A stretch of DNA of 29,209 nucleotides from CAZDHT01 sp964505325 (GTDB lineage Bacteria; Planctomycetota; PUPC01). Location of the stretch: assembly GCA_964505325.1 (NCBI GenBank), contig CAZDHT010000040.1, positions 1 to 29,209 on the forward strand, written 5' to 3'. A program made the translations under genes and the position numbers. Numbering within the stretch: the first letter of the stretch is position 1; every line of letters begins with the position of its first letter. The notes beneath the pieces were generated by a model, which saw only the letters and a program-made list of their open reading frames with translations, searched no databases and had not been told where the DNA came from. Shown here piece after piece: positions 22,764-29,209 of the stretch.

Positions 22764-23606
22764 CTATGATATCTGTTCCCGCCGCCTGTGAGCGTCCTCC
22801 AGGGTGTCAGCGAGCGTGGCCCAGTCGTTGTTCTCGAGAGCGTGCCTCAGCGCCGCCAATTCGTCGCCGAACTGCGCAAGCGCGTTCAATATGTTATCGC
22901 GGTTATCCTTGAAGATGTCGATCCACAACTTGACATCGCTGGCCGCGATGCGCGTGGTGTCCTTCATTCCCGTCGCCGCGTAGGGCAGGCTCGACTCGTG
23001 GACGGCGTTGATGATCGCCGGCGCCACGAGGTGCGGCAGGTGGCTGATCTCCGCGACGATCCGGTCGTGCTCGTGGATGTCCAGTGTCTCGACCGACGCG
23101 CCAACGCCCTGCCACATCTCGCGGACGGTGGCCAGCGCCTCGGCCGGCGTGTTGTCCGTCGGGGTCAGGATGCAGCGTGCGCCGTCGAACAGATCGGCTT
23201 GGGCGTTCTCGACACCGCGCTTCTCCGACCCCGCCATCGGATGCGCCGGCACGAACGCGATGCCCTCGGGAAGCATCGCCTCGATTTTGGTGGTAATGGC
23301 TGCCTTGGTGCTGGCGACGTCGGTCAGGACACTGCCCCGCTTCATCGCGGGCAGCGCTTCCGCCGCCTTCTCGGCGACCAGGCCGACCGGGGTGCAGATG
23401 ACCACGAGGTCGGCCTCCGCCACCCCCTCGGCCATGTCGAGGGTCCATCGGTCGACCGCGCCGCGCTCCTCCGCCTGCTTCAGCGTCGAGTCGCGGTAGC
23501 CGACGCCGACGACCTCCTCGGCCAGACCTCGCTCGTTGAGAGCCAGCCCCAAGGACCCGCCGATCAGCCCGACGCCAACGATGGTAGTGTGCTCAAAGCC
23601 GGCCAT
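22764..23606 (-). CDS. tyrA: prephenate dehydrogenase
   Basis: This 280-residue protein oxidatively decarboxylates prephenate to 4-hydroxyphenylpyruvate for tyrosine, or uses arogenate. The NAD-binding motif GVGLIGGSLG (11-20) opens the Rossmann fold, followed by VVICTPVG, LTDVASTK, PAHPMAGSEKRG and the helical dimer domain with HDRIVAEISHLPHL and TGMKDTTRIAASD. ATG 23606 is chosen because the motif follows at once and a promoter lies upstream; a TTG at 23645 would add 13 unlikely residues. No chorismate mutase domain is fused. Confidence 0.93.
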   Translation of the reverse strand: MAGFEHTTIVGVGLIGGSLGLALNERGLAEEVVGVGYRDSTLKQAEERGAVDRWTLDMAEGVAEADLVVICTPVGLVAEKAAEALPAMKRGSVLTDVASTKAAITTKIEAMLPEGIAFVPAHPMAGSEKRGVENAQADLFDGARCILTPTDNTPAEALATVREMWQGVGASVETLDIHEHDRIVAEISHLPHLVAPAIINAVHESSLPYAATGMKDTTRIAASDVKLWIDIFKDNRDNILNALAQFGDELAALRHALENNDWATLADTLEDAHRRREQIS

Positions 23607-23659
23607 CAACGCCCGCGCTGTTCCAGAAATGACCGCGACAGACAACAGCAGCCGGCGGG

Positions 23660-23688
23660 ATTCTACAGCGCACCCGACGCGAAGTCAA
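23660..23688 (-). promoter_or_regulatory. sigma70-type promoter of tyrA
   Basis: On the minus strand TTGACT and TAGAAT are 17 bases apart. The predicted leader is about 47 bases. The 344-base interval 23607-23950 otherwise holds a 7-nt repeat array and the weak start region of the divergent gene. Confidence 0.7.
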
Positions 23689-23718
23689 CCAAGTTGACCA
23701 GCGTATCCGCCGCCCCCA

Positions 23719-23753
23719 CTGCTCGCTGACCACTGATCACTATCGACTGCCTC
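23719..23753. repeat. 7-nt repeat array between tyrA and the radical SAM gene
   Basis: Five tandem 7-nt units start with CT: CTGCTCG, CTGACCA, CTGATCA, CTATCGA and CTGCCTC. The middle two are nearly identical. It lies between divergent genes, outside the promoter of tyrA. Confidence 0.55.
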
Positions 23754-23950
23754 CAGGTGCTGCCGACGGCGATCCGAGGTCCGAATATCGTCTCATCACG
23801 CTGCGCCGTGCCCGGCCAGGACGCTGCCTCCCTCCCTTCTCCTATCCGCCGATTTGTCAGAGAGTCCAGGGGATTCTCTCCAGGCGGCGACTGGCGTCGC
23901 ACCCGGGCGCGGGTACAATGAGCGCTGTTGACCGCGCAGGACGAGAGAGG

Positions 23951-25497
23951 ATGACCCAGCCAGGCCAGCTTGCCGAGAACGGCCACGTGGCGTTCGTCCG
24001 GACGCCGCGGTACCTGTGGCCGTTCAACTCCGCTGCCAGCGCGTTCTGGCCGCCGCTCGGGTTCTGCTCGCTGGCGGGCGCCGTGCGCGAACGTTTTTCG
24101 GCCCTGCGCCTGTCGATACTGGACTGCCCCGCCTTGAAGATCGGCTGGAAGACGCTGGAGCGGAAGCTCCGCGCGGACCCGGCGGACGTGGTGTGCATCG
24201 GCGAAGAGACCGTCTCGTCCCCGGAGGGCCTCAGACTCGCCCGTCTCGTGAAGGGCATCCGTCCGCAAGCCATCGTCGTCGGGGGTGGGGTCTACTTCAG
24301 CTACCGGGTGGAGAAGACGTTTGCGGAAGGAACGTTCGACTACATCGTCCGGGGCGAGGGGGAGCAAACGCTTGCCGAGCTGATCGAGGCGCTGCTGCAG
24401 GGCGGCGGCGATTTCAGGCGCGTCGACGGCCTCGCCTATCGGGAAGGCGGACGCGTGTGCATCAACCCGCCCCGCGCTCCGATCCGCGATCCCGACTCAC
24501 TGCCGCGGCCGGCGTACGATCTGCTCCAGGTCGATGTTTACGGGCGCGACTCGAAGAACCATCCCGCGCTGGCGACGCTCGAGCACGGCCGGGGGTGCAC
24601 GGGGCAGTGCAGCTTCTGCATCTTGTGGAAGCACTTCGGCGAGCCGCAGAACGGCGGGACCGTCCCGTGCTACCGCACCAAGTCCCCTGAACGGACGTTT
24701 GACGAGGTGAAGTGGCTCGCCACGCAGTACGGCCGGAGGACCATTCACTTCGTCGATCCGTGTTTCAACACCGACCCCGGGTGGACGGATCGGTTCACCG
24801 ACTTGATGTTGGCGGCCGATCTCGACGTGCAGTTTACCGCGTGGATGCGGGCGGACGGCGTGGTGCGCGATGAGAGGCTCGGCATCATGGAGAAGCTGGT
24901 GCGCGCCGGGCTGGTGCAGGCGTACATCGGCATCGAGCGGGCGGAAGAGAGGGACCTGGCGTTCCTCAACAAACGCCGGAACGGGCCGGAGATTACCCGA
25001 AGGGCCTTCCAGATTCTCCGCGAGCGCCACCCGTCCGTGTTCGCTATCGGTACGATCATCTACGGCCTGCCGTGGGAGTCGAAACAGACCCTGGCGGCGC
25101 TGCGGGACATCCACTACGCGTACCCCATCGACTGCGCGTTCTACATCCCGCTCGCACCGAACCCCGGCACGGAGATCCGCAGGAAGCTCGAGGCGGACGG
25201 ATACCGCATGAGCGACAACTTCCGCGAGTACAATTTCTTCACGCCGGTGATGGACACCGACCACCTGAGCCGGAGACAACTGGAGGATTTCTACTCGCAC
25301 ATGCTGCTGCACTTCTCGGTCGCCAAGCTGCGGAGCATCCTGCGCGCCACGAGGNNNNNNNNNNGAAGCGCGTGTACAGGCACCTGCTGTGGTACGCCTT
25401 CAAGGTGGGCGGCCGTCAGTTGCTGCGCCGGCTGCTCCGGCCGCTGACGAACGGGCCGACCCTTTATGCCAAGAAGCCCAAGTGGTACGATGGATAG
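23951..25497 (+). CDS. radical SAM protein with N-terminal B12-binding-like domain
   Basis: About 510 residues are encoded. The N-terminal 170 residues resemble a cobalamin-binding Rossmann-like domain (VVCIGEETVSSPEG, AIVVGGGV, YIVRGEGEQTL) but without a clear DxHxxG motif. The radical SAM core has CTGQCSFC (Cys216, Cys220, Cys223), which binds the 4Fe-4S cluster. The middle resembles B12-dependent radical SAM proteins of the BchE/MiaB-like group; the reaction is unknown. ATG 23951 is preferred over ATG 23918, which overlaps a possible -10 (TACAAT, 23914-23919). A 10-N gap breaks the C-terminal part; the real ending (frame of KPKWYDG) is in a different frame across the Ns, so the true gap is not 10 bases. 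Confidence 0.85.
25355..25364. other. assembly gap (10 N) inside the radical SAM gene
   Basis: The frame before the gap and the frame of the sensible C-terminus after it differ. They join if the true gap length is 2 modulo 3, which 10 is not. Confidence 0.95.
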
Positions 25498-25523
25498 GAA
25501 GCACGGAACAGGAGGGATAAGCG

Positions 25524-27041
25524 ATGAGACGCAGGATCTCTGAACGGTGTGCGTTGGCGGCGCTGATCGGGCTGGTCGTCTATTGTCTGGCCTGCTTCTA
25601 TCCCGCCGCGTGGTCGCCGGATTCCAAGCAGGTGGTGTTCCAGGTGTTCGGGGAGAACGGCATCGAGCGCCTGGTCATCACCGATCTCACCGGAAAGGCC
25701 GTCCGCGAGGTCGCGCGGGCCACGCAGAAGACGGCGGCGCTGAGCCCGGCCGCCTGGTCACCCGACGGCAAGTGGATCGCCTACATCAGGTTCACTCTGG
25801 CGGCGGGTGACCGCGACGGCCCGGTGATGGCCGGCTACTCGCTCATGCTCCAGGACGCCGAGTCCGGCAAGGACCGAAGCCTCCTCACGATAAAGACCCC
25901 GGGAGGGGAGGAGGCGAACTCAAGCGATGCCCTGTTCGGCCCGTGGTGGTCGCGGGACTCGAAGACGCTCGCCGTGCAGGACCGCGCGAAGGGCCGTCAT
26001 GACATCCTGCTGGTGGGGCTCGACGGCAAGGTGAGGCGGAAGATATCGCTGCCGAAGAAGGAGTTGCCCGTCAGAACCCTTAGCCTCTCCGCCGATGCGC
26101 GGTTCGTCGCCTACGTCAAACCCCGGAAGAAAGACAAAGACAGGCAGGACACGGCCGTCTACTTGTACGACGTGGGGAAGAACACCACGAAACAGGTGGG
26201 CGCCGCCGCACCGGGCGAAAAGCACATGAGTCCACGGCAGGTGTGGTCCGCCGACTCCCGGTTCTTGTACGTGGGCGCAGCCGACGAGGACAAGAAAGGG
26301 GGCGCCGTCGAGCAGATCGAAATACAGACCGGGAAGAAAAAAACCGTATGGCGGAAGCGCGAGAGCCTGGTGTATGGGATCAGTGTGTCGGCCGGCGGGG
26401 ACCGCCTCGCCGTGGATTACGCGGTGGAAGGCGACGACTGCACGGCAATCGACGTGGTCGATCTGAGGACCGGCAAGGCCACGCCGGTGCATTTCGGCCA
26501 GGGAGAGCCGCCCCACTTCAGCACCGCCATTTCGCCGGACGGCAAGTGGGTGGCGTTCTGCCCGGGGGTCAAGGAGGACAAGAAGGAGAGATACATCGGA
26601 GCGATCGTTTCCGTCGACGGCTCGCAACTGCGCTTCTTCGTGCCGGACCGGGAGCTGGAGCCCGTCGTTCCGAAGATCGTCGAAGCGCGGCTGGGCGCCG
26701 CCTTGAAGCGCTCCGGCATCAAGGAGCAACTCGAGAAGGCGGGCGTTCCGGTCGATGGCGCCGTCGCTCCCCACATCGAGAAGATCAAGGCGGTCCTTGA
26801 CAAAGCCGCCGCCCGCGAGCAGGCCGCCATCTTCCGCGAGGCGATCGCGTCTGCAAGGGTCGGCCTTCACCTGACGCTGATGGAGGAGACGCCGGCTGCC
26901 AAGAGGCCCGACCGCGCCCCCGCCGTTCGGAAAGAGATCGACGCGTTCCTGAGAGCATACCCCGGCCACGTGCTTGGCGCCGGGTTCAAGAAAAGGCTGG
27001 ACGGCCTCCTCGCGCCGGGGGAGAAGCCACGCGATGAGTGA
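25524..27041 (+). CDS. exported beta-propeller (PD40/TolB-like) protein
   Basis: This 505-residue protein has an N-terminal hydrophobic segment (about 9-24, ending near CLAC) that is a signal peptide, membrane anchor or an imperfect lipobox. At least seven PD40-type blades follow, with signatures such as AWSPDSKQVVF, AWSPDGKWIAY, WWSRDSKTLAV, VWSADSRFLYVG and AISPDGKWVAF. A helical C-terminal region of about 130 residues follows (after VPDRELEP). Such propellers bind partner proteins or ligands in the periplasm. The ATG at 25524 follows AGGAGGG. It overlaps the next gene by eight bases, suggesting that the two are made together. Confidence 0.82.
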   Translation: MRRRISERCALAALIGLVVYCLACFYPAAWSPDSKQVVFQVFGENGIERLVITDLTGKAVREVARATQKTAALSPAAWSPDGKWIAYIRFTLAAGDRDGPVMAGYSLMLQDAESGKDRSLLTIKTPGGEEANSSDALFGPWWSRDSKTLAVQDRAKGRHDILLVGLDGKVRRKISLPKKELPVRTLSLSADARFVAYVKPRKKDKDRQDTAVYLYDVGKNTTKQVGAAAPGEKHMSPRQVWSADSRFLYVGAADEDKKGGAVEQIEIQTGKKKTVWRKRESLVYGISVSAGGDRLAVDYAVEGDDCTAIDVVDLRTGKATPVHFGQGEPPHFSTAISPDGKWVAFCPGVKEDKKERYIGAIVSVDGSQLRFFVPDRELEPVVPKIVEARLGAALKRSGIKEQLEKAGVPVDGAVAPHIEKIKAVLDKAAAREQAAIFREAIASARVGLHLTLMEETPAAKRPDRAPAVRKEIDAFLRAYPGHVLGAGFKKRLDGLLAPGEKPRDE

Positions 27042-27660
27042 TCTGGTCGACGGCCTGCTGAACTCCATCTGCCATCGGGGCGGCCCGCACGCCGGCGTAT
27101 TGCCGCTGTGCCTGCGCTGTTCGAGCGTGTACGCGGGCGCGCTGTTGGGAACGCTCCTCGAGATCGTCCTGCGGATTGCGGGCCGCCGGAACCCGGGCAG
27201 GCGGGCGTTTGTGTTGAACGCCTTCGGCCTGGCTCTGATGGGCATCTTCGGTCTGGGCGGCCTGTACGGGCGCTTCACGGCGCCGGAGGCGGTCAAGGTC
27301 TTCATCGCCCTCTACTTCGGCTCCGCCATCGCGTTCTTCGCTGTGTCGTGCATCGCTCACGAGCTGGCGGTGCCGACGAAGAGGCAGTCCGCGAGCATCG
27401 TCCCTCGCGGTCTCATGCTGCTGCTGTTCGCGTCGTGGGCCGCGGCGTTGGCGGCCGGCTCTGCGTGGCCGGTGCGCGTGTTGGGAGTGATGGCCGCCGG
27501 CGGCTTGGTCGCAGCGTTCGTGGTGGTCAATTCCGCGTTTGCACTCGTGATCCTTCGCCGGGTGAGCCGCCCCGCCCTTCGACTCGCCGCGTCCGGCGCT
27601 CTTGTGTTGGCGCTTGGCGTCGCGGAATTCGTCCTGTTCTCCCTGTGGCGCCAGACTTAG
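27034..27660 (+). CDS. DUF2085-like membrane protein
   Basis: This 208-residue protein shows the DUF2085 signature: ICHRGGPHAG (Cys13, His14) and PLCLRCSSVYAG (Cys26, Cys29), at the membrane surface before the first membrane segment. Five to six hydrophobic segments follow. The Cys/His set suggests a metal site, but the function of the family is not established. The start at ATG 27034 overlaps the stop of the propeller gene (ATGAGTGA), indicating coupling; longer frames upstream are rejected. Confidence 0.83.
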   Translation: MSDLVDGLLNSICHRGGPHAGVLPLCLRCSSVYAGALLGTLLEIVLRIAGRRNPGRRAFVLNAFGLALMGIFGLGGLYGRFTAPEAVKVFIALYFGSAIAFFAVSCIAHELAVPTKRQSASIVPRGLMLLLFASWAAALAAGSAWPVRVLGVMAAGGLVAAFVVVNSAFALVILRRVSRPALRLAASGALVLALGVAEFVLFSLWRQT

Positions 27661-27681
27661 CAGAAATCCTGCAGATTTGGC

Positions 27682-27710
27682 TTGACACGAGGCCGGGGAT
27701 TGGTTACTAT
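27682..27710 (+). promoter_or_regulatory. promoter of the arsR cluster
   Basis: TTGACA and TACTAT are 17 bases apart. The expected start, near 27717, lies just before a possible ArsR half-site at 27722-27730. Confidence 0.72.
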
Positions 27711-27730
27711 GTGAGCAGGGAATCACGCAG
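27711..27730 (+). promoter_or_regulatory. possible ArsR operator at the arsR transcription start
   Basis: GTGA and TCAC flank eight bases (27711-27726), and the right half ATCACGCAG (27722-27730) recurs exactly at 28123-28131. The position at the transcription start would suit repression. The assignment to ArsR is inference. Confidence 0.45.
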
Positions 27731-27755
27731 GGCCATTGAGGTAAGGTGACAACAG

Positions 27756-28082
27756 ATGAACAAAGCTCGGCAACAGCTCTACCGGATGAAGGCCGATCTC
27801 GTGAAGGCGGCGGCGCATCCGATCCGCCTGGCGATCATCGACTGCCTGCGGGGGGGGGAACGGTGTGTCTGCGAGATCACCAAGGAGGTCGGTGCGGAGC
27901 GGTCAAACGTCTCGCGCCACCTGGCGGTGATGACCAGGGCCGGCCTGCTCGACAGTCGGAAGGAAGGCCTGATGGTGTTCTATCGGCTGCGAACCCCGTG
28001 CATCCTGGATTTCCTCTCGTGCGTGGAACGATGCCTGAGAGACCAACTCAAGGAAGACGCCGCGATTCTGCGCCGGCTGTGA
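27756..28082 (+). CDS. ArsR-family metalloregulator
   Basis: This 108-residue winged-helix protein has AHPIRLAIIDCLRGGERCVCEI followed by the recognition helix ERSNVSRHLAVM and the wing EGLMVFYRL, given here in parts. The CVC pair sits where ArsR proteins carry their metal-sensing cysteines, and further cysteines occur near the C-terminus (PCILDFLSCVERC). It probably represses its own operon until a soft metal or metalloid binds. The ATG at 27756 follows AAGGTG. It heads a cluster of two lipoproteins and a permease. Confidence 0.88.
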   Translation: MNKARQQLYRMKADLVKAAAHPIRLAIIDCLRGGERCVCEITKEVGAERSNVSRHLAVMTRAGLLDSRKEGLMVFYRLRTPCILDFLSCVERCLRDQLKEDAAILRRL

Positions 28083-28109
28083 TCGGACGCGTTTTTTTTC
28101 TCGGAAGAT

Positions 28110-28131
28110 GCGTGATTAAGTCATCACGCAG
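28110..28131 (+). promoter_or_regulatory. perfect inverted repeat, possible second ArsR operator
   Basis: GCGTGAT and ATCACGC form a 7-bp inverted repeat around TAAGTC, after a T8 run (28092-28099) in the gap between arsR and the small lipoprotein gene. The right half ATCACGCAG is also in the arsR promoter. It could instead be a mRNA hairpin. Confidence 0.5.
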
Positions 28132-28162
28132 TCAACTACTCAGGCGAAACAGGAGCAGAGAC

Positions 28163-28243
28163 ATGAGGTGGTTGCTTATCGTGGGGTTGGTGGCGCTGGC
28201 ATTGGCGGCCGGCTGTTGCGCTGGCGGATCGTGTCCGTTCTGA
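28163..28243 (+). CDS. 26-residue cysteine-rich lipoprotein
   Basis: This tiny gene starts at ATG 28163, seven bases after AGGAG. The product has a signal peptide with Leu/Ala core (WLLIVGLVALALAAG) ending in a lipobox-like AAGC. Processing at the first Cys would leave only nine residues, CCAGGSCPF, with three cysteines. It lies in the ArsR cluster before a larger lipoprotein and a permease. A metal-binding surface lipopeptide is a reasonable inference. Genes this short are easily missed; the good ribosome-binding site and lipobox support it. Confidence 0.65.
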   Translation: MRWLLIVGLVALALAAGCCAGGSCPF

Positions 28244-28300
28244 GAGGGGCGGTCTCGGCACAGACGTTCAGACAACCGCGGATCAACCAGGAGCAAGAGA

Positions 28301-28846
28301 ATGAGGCCTACAACGCTTGGATTGCTGGCGGCACTCGCACTGGTCGCGTCCGGTTGCGGCTCACTGCCGCCAGGTGTCAACCACGACCGGCTGACCAAGG
28401 AGCACATGGAGTTCATCAACGCCGTGCCTCGCGCGGAGAAGCCACGCGTCATCACCATCGACGACGGTACGGTCCGAATCCCGATGAGCCGCAGGGCCTG
28501 GTACGCCACCCCGCCGCTCCTGCGCTTCTACCTGAGGGGACTGGGCAGGGTCGACACGAGGGATGAGTACTACTTCGTGAGAGCGCTCTCGTTCTTGTGC
28601 ATCTTTCTCGACTGCACGGCCACGGTGTTCGACAAGGACGGGCTGCCACGCCATCGCGAATCGCGGCTGTGGCTGTCGTGCTTCCTGTTGCAGCACCGCA
28701 CTACCACGCTGAACTTGGACACCGACAAACCGGAGCACCATTGGAGCGTACGGATGATCAACATACCGTTCACCCAGTTGACGATGTTGGGCTTTGGCTC
28801 GGATTACCTGCAACTGTTCTTCATCCCGTTGGTCACGCCGGACTGA
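28301..28846 (+). CDS. lipoprotein in the ArsR cluster
   Basis: This 181-residue protein has a signal peptide and clear lipobox (VASGC, Cys19), so it should be anchored in the membrane. I recognise no domain in the rest, which is mixed alpha/beta with a hydrophobic stretch around FVRALSFLCIFLDCTATVF. The ATG at 28301 follows AGGAG. The permease gene begins four bases after its stop. Confidence 0.82.
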   Translation: MRPTTLGLLAALALVASGCGSLPPGVNHDRLTKEHMEFINAVPRAEKPRVITIDDGTVRIPMSRRAWYATPPLLRFYLRGLGRVDTRDEYYFVRALSFLCIFLDCTATVFDKDGLPRHRESRLWLSCFLLQHRTTTLNLDTDKPEHHWSVRMINIPFTQLTMLGFGSDYLQLFFIPLVTPD

Positions 28847-28850
28847 ACGC

Positions 28851-29209
28851 ATGACCTGGAAGAGCGAGTGGAAGAAACTAGCGCTGATCGCCGTGGTGTT
28901 CGCGGCATGCTTCTGGCTGCCGGTGGGCGAACAGCGCTTCGACGACGCGATTACGGAATCGCTGCATCTGGTCAAGTGGTACGCGCGCGAGCACGTGCTC
29001 CTGTGCCTGGTGCCGGCGTTCTTCATCGCCGGCGCCATCGGCGCCTTCGTCAGCCAGGCGTCGGTGATAAAGTACCTGGGGGCAAAGGCCAACAAGGTGC
29101 TGGCGTATGGGGTGGCCAGTGTGTCGGGCACTATTCTCGCCGTCTGCTCCTGCACGGTGCTGCCGCTGTTCGCCGGCATCTACCGGATGGGCGCCGGGCT
29201 CGGGCCGGC
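28851..29209 (+). CDS. DUF318 (UPF0718) / ArsP-like permease, truncated by window end
   Basis: The first 119 residues of an integral membrane protein are visible. The CSCTVLPLFAGIYRMGAGLG motif (99-118) is diagnostic of permeases of the DUF318 group, which includes ArsP and the SO_0444-type proteins linked to efflux of metals or metalloids. Three membrane segments are seen (about 10-24, 48-68 and 85-105). No Shine-Dalgarno site is visible, and the gene is probably translated by coupling from the lipoprotein gene four bases upstream. Its place in the ArsR cluster supports a metal(loid) transport role. Confidence 0.88.
   Translation, partial: MTWKSEWKKLALIAVVFAACFWLPVGEQRFDDAITESLHLVKWYAREHVLLCLVPAFFIAGAIGAFVSQASVIKYLGAKANKVLAYGVASVSGTILAVCSCTVLPLFAGIYRMGAGLGP

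Noticed and set aside
1..29209. tRNA or rRNA genes and insertion-sequence transposases
   Set aside because: No cloverleaf, conserved rRNA stretches or transposase motifs were seen on either strand.

Overview
The window is GC-rich (mostly G+C-ending codons) bacterial DNA, probably a scaffold from a metagenome-assembled genome, because it carries a 100-N gap (14180-14279) and a 10-N gap (25355-25364). The gene complement suggests a Planctomycetota or related PVC-type bacterium: a secreted protein with a PEP-CTERM-like tail, a PurS-PurS-PurL fusion, a four-helix-bundle gene with short-period repeat arrays, frequent TTG/GTG starts, and a mix of leadered and apparently leaderless promoters. This placement is inference; no rRNA or other phylogenetic marker lies in the window.

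Layout. 1-2050: two tandem paralogous 53-residue zinc-ribbon-like microproteins, then a secreted PEP-CTERM-like protein. 2035-5905 (minus strand): fabD, fabG, a four-helix-bundle gene and trpE, with 9-nt palindromic repeats between and inside the genes. 6140-9309 (plus): an uncharacterised protein, a PqqD-like protein, an FtsX-type permease and a LolD/MacB-type ATPase, reading as one export operon. 9488-9664: a single-domain bacterial histone. 9892-11239: a HAD hydrolase convergent with ridA. 11357-13561 (minus): a LarA-like nickel-pincer racemase, then an MntA/HepT toxin-antitoxin pair, then an 18-codon remnant of a second larA. 13719-16113: a truncated 6-phospho-3-hexuloisomerase gene and an M28-type peptidase gene converging on the scaffold gap. 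16376-18230: a membrane metallophosphoesterase and a DUF433/DUF5615 toxin-antitoxin-like pair. 18303-23606 (minus): tyrA, a small membrane protein, purL, a small charged protein and purQ. 23951-27660: a radical SAM protein, a beta-propeller protein and a DUF2085 membrane protein. 27682-end: an ArsR-regulated cluster with a 26-residue cysteine-rich lipoprotein, a larger lipoprotein and a DUF318-type permease running off the window.

The least explained signal is a set of short-period arrays (6-, 7- and 9-nt units, several arranged as inverted repeats) with unrelated unit sequences. Five lie on or within a few bases of stop codons (fabD, fabG, HAD/ridA, larA, metallophosphoesterase). One is in frame inside the four-helix-bundle gene, and three more lie in other intergenic regions. 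Other points worth following are the histone, the PqqD-linked ABC cluster without a maturase, two or three promoters placed exactly for leaderless mRNAs, and a putative ArsR operator half-site present twice.

All calls come from reading the sequence and from knowledge of families; no database search was run.
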